Shown one piece after another: positions 6,338 to 10,513 of a stretch of 10,513 bases of DNA (positions are counted from its first letter, which is position 1; every line of letters begins with the position of its first letter). The stretch is taken from contig CACVAV010000027.1 in assembly GCA_902727945.1 (NCBI GenBank), positions 1 to 10,513 on the forward strand, read 5' to 3'. The position numbers and the translations under genes are program-made. The notes beneath the pieces are model-generated. The model saw only the letters and a program-made list of their open reading frames with translations. It had not been told where the DNA came from and did no database searches. This DNA is from an uncultured Thiotrichaceae bacterium. Lineage in GTDB: Bacteria; Pseudomonadota; Gammaproteobacteria; Thiotrichales; Thiotrichaceae.

Positions 6338-7620
6338 TGAAACGCAGGATCCTTGAGCAATGCATGTGCCAATCTGCGTTTACCCGGTGTTTCCGGTAAT
6401 TTATTCAATGGTGGAACGGCTAATAACCATTCCAGCATTTCTTCATTATTTTTTGCTTTTATATGTGGCCCGGTCTTTACTCTTGCATTCAGATTCCCTC
6501 GGGAGATTTTTGCCAGATAGGATGCTCTGACCAATAAAGTTTGCGTACTAATCCAGTGATCGCCGCCTTCCCAACCTTTCACATTCGGCGGATCAAACAG
6601 CTTCTGCCCCAACAAACGGCACAGATTAACCATTTTAGTCGTATTTTCACGCGGGTAAGGAATGGTGCGAATAGTACCTATTAATAAATCGACAGGCGAC
6701 TTCACTAAGGTACCGCGAAACCGTTCTGACCAAAACTCATCACTGTTCAGCATCACCCGCATCAGCGTCTTAATATCATAGTTACTACTACGAAAATGGT
6801 TTGCCCATTGCACTACTGTCTGGCGGGGAGGATTAATATCACTGATAAATGCTTTCCAGAATTTTTCAGTCACACGTTCCGCAGTGCGCGGGTTCTGGAG
6901 CAGGATTTTGATAATATCATCACCGGTAAAATTACCCGCACGACGTAAAAACAGCTTACGGCTACCATCATGATGTTCACCGCTGATATGGAACTTACCA
7001 CTTCGCGGGTGTACTCCCCAGCCGGTGAACGCCTTAGCGGCAGCCTCGACATCATTTTGAGTATAATTACCATGTCCCAGCGTAAACAGCTCAAGCAACT
7101 CACGCGCAAAATTTTCATTAGGTTCCGCCTTGACGTTTTTATAACCATCAAGATAAACCAGCATCGCCGGGTCTCTGGCGACAGAACGCAACAAGTGCCG
7201 GAAATTACCCAAAGCATGCTTACGCAACATCAGATTCTGTTGGTGCAACAAACTGGGCTGCAATGTTTTCTGGAGAGAAGAAGTAAAGTAGTTATGCCAG
7301 AAAAGCGTCATACGCTCTACCAGTGGAGTATTCGTTCTGAATAACTGTTCTATCCACCAGCCCTGAAGACGCTGACCTTCCGTCTGAGCCATCACCCAGG
7401 CATCTGCGCGGGTTTTAGCACCTGCATCACGCATTGGCTCCAGCTTATTCCACGGCGTCAGATAGGGTGCAGGGCGTGGGTTAGAGGGCGCTGGATTAAG
7501 AATATATTCAATGGCCTTCTCTCGCGGCAGACCTTCCAGCTTTTTGATACTTCCCCATTCCGCACCCAGCCCGGTACGGACGGTCAGGTGTCGGGCCTCA
7601 CCGAATGTCAATTCATTCAT
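6328..7620 (-). CDS. DUF1800 family protein
   Basis: A 430-residue protein recognised by DUF1800 motifs: FWHNYFTSS (about 107-115), RDPAMLVYLD (149-158), the hallmark PNENFARELLELFTLG (167-182) followed by YTQNDVEAAAKAFTGW, GDDIIKILL (233-241) and FDPPNVKGWEGG (342-353). These proteins are almost always encoded beside a DUF1501 protein, as here. The reaction is unknown. No signal peptide or membrane segment is evident, unlike many homologues, so it may stay in the cytoplasm or leave with its Tat-exported partner. The open frame reaches an ATG at 7668, but the extra 16 residues have no ribosome site and cover a palindrome. The ATG at 7620 begins MNELTFGEARHLTVRTG, the family start, with GAGAA about 11 bases upstream. 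Confidence 0.88.
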   Translation of the reverse strand: MNELTFGEARHLTVRTGLGAEWGSIKKLEGLPREKAIEYILNPAPSNPRPAPYLTPWNKLEPMRDAGAKTRADAWVMAQTEGQRLQGWWIEQLFRTNTPLVERMTLFWHNYFTSSLQKTLQPSLLHQQNLMLRKHALGNFRHLLRSVARDPAMLVYLDGYKNVKAEPNENFARELLELFTLGHGNYTQNDVEAAAKAFTGWGVHPRSGKFHISGEHHDGSRKLFLRRAGNFTGDDIIKILLQNPRTAERVTEKFWKAFISDINPPRQTVVQWANHFRSSNYDIKTLMRVMLNSDEFWSERFRGTLVKSPVDLLIGTIRTIPYPRENTTKMVNLCRLLGQKLFDPPNVKGWEGGDHWISTQTLLVRASYLAKISRGNLNARVKTGPHIKAKNNEEMLEWLLAVPPLNKLPETPGKRRLAHALLKDPAFQVT

Positions 7621-7656
7621 AAGCAAAATTTTCTCTAGTGAATGGAAACGCGCTGT

Positions 7657-7673
7657 AAAGCATACCATGCTTT
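7657..7673. promoter_or_regulatory. 17-base palindrome upstream of DUF1800, candidate operator or leader hairpin
   Basis: AAAGCAT (7657-7663) and ATGCTTT (7667-7673) are perfect complements around a 3-base centre, 37-53 bases before the chosen DUF1800 start. It lies in an AT-rich region where a promoter is expected (TATAAA at 7675-7680 on the minus strand). A dyad at this position suits a repressor or activator of the DUF1800/DUF1501 pair. Confidence 0.35.
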
Positions 7674-7793
7674 TTATAGGTCTAAAGTTGTAAAACTTAA
7701 TAATAATTCATCATTTTAGTTAAATTTTACGCAAGCACAGTGTTTAGCAGCAAGAATGATCAAAAAATATCCAATTAAAAATATCTATCAACT

Positions 7794-7827
7794 TGATCCG
7801 AGTTTGATACTACGCAAACCCGGATCA
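7794..7827 (-). terminator. Strong hairpin after the lytic transglycosylase gene
   Basis: TGATCCG (7794-7800) pairs with CGGATCA (7821-7827). After one A/C mismatch, GTTTG (7802-7806) pairs with CAAAC (7815-7819), leaving an 8-base loop. Read leftward it begins 19 bases past the gene's stop and is followed, after about ten bases, by a T-rich stretch. The distance to the T run makes it an imperfect intrinsic terminator. Confidence 0.55.
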
Positions 7828-7845
7828 CAAGTATCATCCACCCGA

Positions 7846-9429
7846 TTAGCGGAGCGCGTACTGCCCGCCGCCTATCTCCTTTTTCACACTTTGAGCTAAC
7901 TGATGAACCGCCATAGCATAATAATTACTGTGGTTGTAACGCGTGATGACATAAAAGTTATGGTAACCAATCCAGGGTTCCTTTATGCCGCCGGGAACCG
8001 TCGTCAATGCTAATAAATGTGTTCTGCCGGTATTACTCCAACTGCCGTTACGGGGTCTTATGCCCTTTTTAGCAAGCCTTGACGTTGAATAACGCACTTT
8101 ATAGCCATCAGGCATACTCGTATAAGCCATTGAAGAAACCCGTGCGGGTACAGCCACTTCCTGGCCACGTTTCCATTTGTGCTTGGCAAAATAGTTAGCA
8201 ACACTGCCAATCGCATCAACCGGATTCCATAAATCGCGAATACCATCACCATTGAAGTCAACCGCAAAGGCACGGAAACTACTTGGCATAAACTGGCCAT
8301 AGCCCATAGCTCCGGCGTACGAACCTTTAGGTTGTAACGGGTCCATGCGCTCACTACGTGTCATCAACAGGTAATTTTCCAGTTCTTTAAAGAAGAATTT
8401 GCTACGGCGCTTATTAACAATCGCCGAAGTAGTCAGTGCATCAATCACCCGGTGCTTACCTAAAATTCTGCCCCAACGGGTTTCAACACCCATAATGCCG
8501 ACAATGTACTCAGGATCAACACCATAGCGTTGTGATGCACGCTGTAAATGAGCGCGGTGCTTCTTCCAGAATTGAACGCCTTTCTGAGTATTAGCTGCTG
8601 TCACAAATTTTGAACGGTAATTATACCAACCACGGCCACTGCTTGAGCCACCGTTATTCCCGGCCCAAAGACGCGCTACATCATCGCGGTTACGGGCTTT
8701 AGAAAACACACCGTTCAGATAGCTTTTACTGAAACCATGCCGCGCTGACATCGCATCTATAAAATAAAGTAAGGCACGATTTCCGGCAAAGCTACCACTC
8801 AAAGAAGCTGCTGAGTAATTTCCGACACCACGCCCGCCATAACCAACAGACCGGGTAGCAGGCCGGACAACAGGCCGACGATCTGCTTGTGCCTGCTTCT
8901 GTTGCTGATAGCGTTGCTGCTTAGCCTGCTGTTGACTACGCTGTTGCTTGGCCTGCTGCTGTTGCTGCCATTTCTGATGGTATTCCTGGCGTTTCGCCTG
9001 CTGTTGCTTCTGTAGCTGTTGTTGTTGCTGGCTCGCTTTCAGAGAGGCAGCTTGTACCCGCTTTTGCTGTTGTTGTTTCTGCTCCCATTCCTGTTGGTAT
9101 TTAGCTCTTTTTGCTTCCTGCTCCTGCTTCGCCGCCCACGCTCTCTGGTATTTCAGGCGCGCCTGAGCTTGTTCATTTTTTCTTGCTGAGTATTGACGGC
9201 TTTGTTTTGCCTGCTTCTGCTTCAAAGGCTGCCCTGTTGGCACCTTATATTGCTGCGCTGCTTTTTCCGGTGCCTGGCGTACAATGTACTCAGTCTTCGC
9301 CACATCGGGCTTGTCTGCTTGTGCACTTTTGACAGGTGTATTTTTTTTCGGTGAAGAACTACACCCCGCCACCAGACCCATACAGCCTGTGATCAATAGC
9401 CCCGATAGCAATAACTTGCCTGACTGCAT
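7846..9429 (-). CDS. mltB: MltB-family lytic murein transglycosylase, lipoprotein with Gln-rich coiled-coil insert
   Basis: A 527-residue envelope enzyme. The start is set by AAGGAGAG five to six bases before the ATG. Residues 1-23 are a lipoprotein signal ending VAGC; Ser after Cys23 favours outer-membrane sorting. Residues about 60-182 are a Gln/Lys/Arg-rich probable coiled coil. Residues about 210-525 form the catalytic domain: ALLYFIDAMSARHGF, then VDPEYIVGIMGVETRWGR with catalytic Glu316, AGAMGYGQFMPSSF (373-385), DFNGDGIRDLWNPVDAIGSVANYF (391-414), and YNHSNYYAMAVHQLA near the end. MltB enzymes cut peptidoglycan between MurNAc and GlcNAc, leaving 1,6-anhydro ends. E. coli MltB is about 360 residues, so the insert adds roughly 150. 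The insert may span the periplasm or position the enzyme. It stands alone, ended by the hairpin at 7794-7827. Confidence 0.9.
   Translation of the reverse strand: MQSGKLLLSGLLITGCMGLVAGCSSSPKKNTPVKSAQADKPDVAKTEYIVRQAPEKAAQQYKVPTGQPLKQKQAKQSRQYSARKNEQAQARLKYQRAWAAKQEQEAKRAKYQQEWEQKQQQQKRVQAASLKASQQQQQLQKQQQAKRQEYHQKWQQQQQAKQQRSQQQAKQQRYQQQKQAQADRRPVVRPATRSVGYGGRGVGNYSAASLSGSFAGNRALLYFIDAMSARHGFSKSYLNGVFSKARNRDDVARLWAGNNGGSSSGRGWYNYRSKFVTAANTQKGVQFWKKHRAHLQRASQRYGVDPEYIVGIMGVETRWGRILGKHRVIDALTTSAIVNKRRSKFFFKELENYLLMTRSERMDPLQPKGSYAGAMGYGQFMPSSFRAFAVDFNGDGIRDLWNPVDAIGSVANYFAKHKWKRGQEVAVPARVSSMAYTSMPDGYKVRYSTSRLAKKGIRPRNGSWSNTGRTHLLALTTVPGGIKEPWIGYHNFYVITRYNHSNYYAMAVHQLAQSVKKEIGGGQYALR
8884..9162 (-). 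repeat. Gln-codon-rich low-complexity region with RxxYxxxW repeats
   Basis: This stretch encodes residues 90-182 of the transglycosylase and is dominated by CAG/CAA codons. A motif recurs three times: RLKYQRAW (residues 91-98), RAKYQQEW (108-115, 17 residues later) and RQEYHQKW (147-154). A fourth degenerate form lacks the Trp (QQRYQQQK, 171-178). The regular spacing points to internal duplication followed by Gln expansion. Confidence 0.75.
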
Positions 9430-9459
9430 CTTTCTCTCCTTTTTCTTGATTCATTATTT

Positions 9460-9479
9460 GGCTGAATTAACAGCCTTTT
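9460..9479 (+). other. Short hairpin in the transglycosylase leader
   Basis: GGCTG (9460-9464) and CAGCC (9471-9475) form a 5-bp stem, followed on the plus strand by TTTT, a weak terminator shape with no gene reading into it. On the minus strand it sits in the 5' leader of the transglycosylase gene, about 30 bases before its ATG. No convincing promoter could be assigned in the spacer at 9430-9544. Confidence 0.25.
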
Positions 9480-9544
9480 AGTATTTAAAATAGTTAACAA
9501 CTGATGAAACTTATAAAAAATTTACACCCCGGACAAACACACCA

Positions 9545-10201
9545 TCAATTAGCAAAATCAATGAAATTTGCCCCCTCATCCATAATAGGTGGCATTTGAT
9601 TGGCCACCGCATCACCCACGGTTACCGGATCAGGAGAGCTGAGTGACGGAAACTTCCAACCACCTGGCATGTAACCCATTTGGTTAGGTGCATTAATCAT
9701 TTCATCCCAGAAATCACCGGTGAAATCAGTGTAGAAATCCGGCCAGATATAACGTGTATCACCCCAGGGTTTGACCACTTTCTTGGGCTGAGGCGCAGGT
9801 GGTGGTTTTGGCCCCGGTGTCGCGGGTATATTCGGATTATAGGGACTACGGTATTGACTGACCGGCTGTGGTGCCTGAGTCATCGGCTGCCGTTGTTGGG
9901 GCTGCATTTGCATGCCCGGATAAGCATAAGGCATAACAGTCATTGGCTGACCCGGCCTTGCCTGAGGGTAATAATAAGCGGCAGCCGGATAAGCATAATA
10001 CATTGGCTGACGGTAAGTCTGCATCGCCTGCGGATAGGCATAGACCGGATACTGTTGCGCACCTGTCCCCTGAGGACTGGCTGCATTGTTAAGCTGTGGA
10101 AACTGGTACTGCCTACCTTGCGTAACTTCTGCCAACACACCAGGTGAGAACACGCTGCCCATCAACAACACAACACCCACAAAATAGCTTTTCTTCCTCA
10201 T
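9545..10201 (-). CDS. Secreted Tyr/Pro/Gln-rich protein, possible sulfur-globule-associated protein
   Basis: A 218-residue exported protein. Residues 1-24 are a Sec signal (KK, hydrophobic core, cut after GVLA). Residues about 50-125 are a low-complexity Tyr/Pro/Gln/Met segment with repeated YAYP units (54-57, 69-72, 92-95). Residues 125-145 are a Pro/Lys linker. The last 70 residues look like a folded domain: WGDTRYIWPDFYTDFTGDFW, MINAPNQMGYMPGGW, then SSPDPVTVGDAVANQMPPI. It has no cysteine. Repetitive Tyr-rich exported proteins coat sulfur globules in Chromatiales and Thiotrichales, and I recall similar C-terminal domains in such bacteria, but this is memory, not a search. An alternative is a general surface or matrix protein. 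GAGG nine bases before ATG supports the start. The transglycosylase gene begins 115 bases downstream; co-transcription is possible, since no terminator is evident. Confidence 0.6.
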   Translation of the reverse strand: MRKKSYFVGVVLLMGSVFSPGVLAEVTQGRQYQFPQLNNAASPQGTGAQQYPVYAYPQAMQTYRQPMYYAYPAAAYYYPQARPGQPMTVMPYAYPGMQMQPQQRQPMTQAPQPVSQYRSPYNPNIPATPGPKPPPAPQPKKVVKPWGDTRYIWPDFYTDFTGDFWDEMINAPNQMGYMPGGWKFPSLSSPDPVTVGDAVANQMPPIMDEGANFIDFAN

Positions 10202-10221
10202 AGCAAAACCTCAATATATAG

Positions 10222-10247
10222 ATTATATAAATTGCAACAGCATAGCA
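10222..10247 (-). promoter_or_regulatory. Candidate promoter elements for the Tyr/Pro-rich protein gene
   Basis: On the minus strand an extended -10, TGCTATGCT (10247-10239), resembles the TGCTATGAT before the small secreted protein gene. A separate perfect TATAAT lies at 10227-10222. Neither has a good -35 at 16-18 bases, so which one is used is open. Confidence 0.3.
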
Positions 10248-10257
10248 GAGGTTAGTT

Positions 10258-10302
10258 ATGAAAAACGATATACCTAAAGCCCAGTCTAGCCTGAAAACCT
10301 GA
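10258..10302 (+). CDS. Possible 14-residue leader peptide or small protein
   Basis: An ATG preceded by AGAGG at seven bases opens MKNDIPKAQSSLKT and a TGA. The ribosome site is better than that of the following gene. At this size chance is a strong rival, since AGAGG is also in the leader of the opposite gene. Its only support is spacing and position, 93 bases before the repeat-protein gene on the same strand. Confidence 0.15.
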   Translation: MKNDIPKAQSSLKT

Positions 10303-10351
10303 CAACCATAGGGCATCATCCCTTAATAGGAAATGAGTTCAGCTATCTCAC

Positions 10352-10381
10352 TTGAACAACAGTCATGTACCAAACTAAAAA
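10352..10381 (+). promoter_or_regulatory. Weak promoter candidate for the right-edge gene
   Basis: TTGAAC (10352-10357) and TAAAAA (10376-10381), each 4 of 6 to consensus, are 18 bases apart. A start near 10388 would leave a leader of only about seven bases before the ATG at 10395, which may explain why that gene lacks a Shine-Dalgarno. Confidence 0.25.
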
Positions 10382-10394
10382 ATAACGTAAAATA

Positions 10395-10513
10395 ATGGGC
10401 AACACACATGTAGCAAATCATACCGCAAGCATTAAAGTTTGCGACTTTAACATTAACGGATATGAAAAAATTTCACCCCCAAGCATGAAAGTCTACGACT
10501 TCCACAGTAACTC
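10395..10513 (+). CDS. N-terminus of a tandem-repeat protein (cut by window end)
   Basis: An ATG at 10395 opens a frame that runs to the edge (39 codons). In-frame TAA at 10383 rules out an earlier start. After a short polar lead, residues 12-21 (SIKVCDFNIN) recur as residues 30-39 (SMKVYDFHSN), an 18-residue period. The two DNA copies differ at six of 32 positions, two of them silent third-base changes, as expected for a translated repeat. No signal peptide is seen, and no Shine-Dalgarno. I do not recognise the family. The Cys/Tyr, Asp, Phe and Asn/His positions could be structural or ligand-binding, but nothing fixes a function. Confidence 0.55.
   Translation, partial: MGNTHVANHTASIKVCDFNINGYEKISPPSMKVYDFHSN
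10426..10511 (+). repeat. Two copies of a 32-base repeat, 54-base period
   Basis: Copies at 10426-10457 and 10480-10511 match at 26 of 32 positions. Each contains a small hairpin, AAAGT/ACTTT in the first and AAGT/ACTT in the second. The 54-base period keeps the reading frame, so coding repeats explain them better than a DNA element. More copies may lie beyond the window. Confidence 0.75.

Noticed and set aside
7621..7668. A 16-residue N-terminal extension of DUF1800
   Set aside because: No ribosome site, overlap with a palindrome, and the family sequence begins at the ATG at 7620.
9680..10147. A 155-codon plus-strand frame opposite the Tyr/Pro-rich protein
   Set aside because: It is rich in Ile, Arg and His as expected from reading Tyr/Pro/Gln codons in reverse, and has no ribosome site.
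10426..10511. The repeats as a CRISPR or iteron array
   Set aside because: Only two diverged copies with a period divisible by three and an open frame through both; coding repeats explain them.

Overview
The window looks like a chromosomal segment of a gammaproteobacterium. It is moderately AT-leaning, with compact core genes: a bioC/bioH pair, plsY with the gammaproteobacterial sequence pattern, rdgC, and an MltB-type lytic transglycosylase. A Tyr/Pro-rich exported protein near the right end resembles, from memory, proteins of sulfur-globule-forming Thiotrichales/Chromatiales. The lineage is therefore an inference, not a demonstration. I saw no tRNA, rRNA, CRISPR array, transposase or prophage gene. 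No stretch over 300 bases lacks a gene.

Left part (1-3350): the first codons of bioC and all of bioH run leftward as a biotin pair overlapping by 14 bases. bioH has a TTG start behind a strong Shine-Dalgarno. plsY (glycerol-3-phosphate acyltransferase) diverges from it and is followed by a DUF457/YdjM-type membrane protein and a LysR regulator of the GcvA type, all rightward.

Middle (3318-4979): the LysR gene converges on a small secreted protein of unknown function, with an inverted repeat over the LysR stop codon. The small gene has a good extended -10 promoter. A perfect CTGT-N8-ACAG (LexA-type) palindrome overlaps that promoter. Behind it lies a gene-free stretch of about 270 bases with several inverted repeats. 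rdgC follows, with a 10-bp perfect stem just before its likely start.

Right part (4995-10201): four exported or envelope-linked genes run leftward. They are a Tyr/Pro/Gln-rich secreted protein, an MltB-family lipoprotein with a long Gln-rich coiled-coil insert, a DUF1800 protein, and a Tat-exported DUF1501 protein. DUF1800 and DUF1501 form the widespread but poorly understood two-gene pair and are probably co-transcribed. An own-promoter/terminator layout (hairpin at 7794-7827, palindrome at 7657-7673) separates them from the transglycosylase gene.

Right edge (10395-10513): the start of a rightward gene, cut by the window, whose N-terminus already carries two copies of an 18-residue repeat. 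The least explained items are this repeat protein, the DUF1800/DUF1501 pair with a G9 tract in a conserved motif, the Gln-rich transglycosylase, and the palindrome-rich spacer at 3862-4011.
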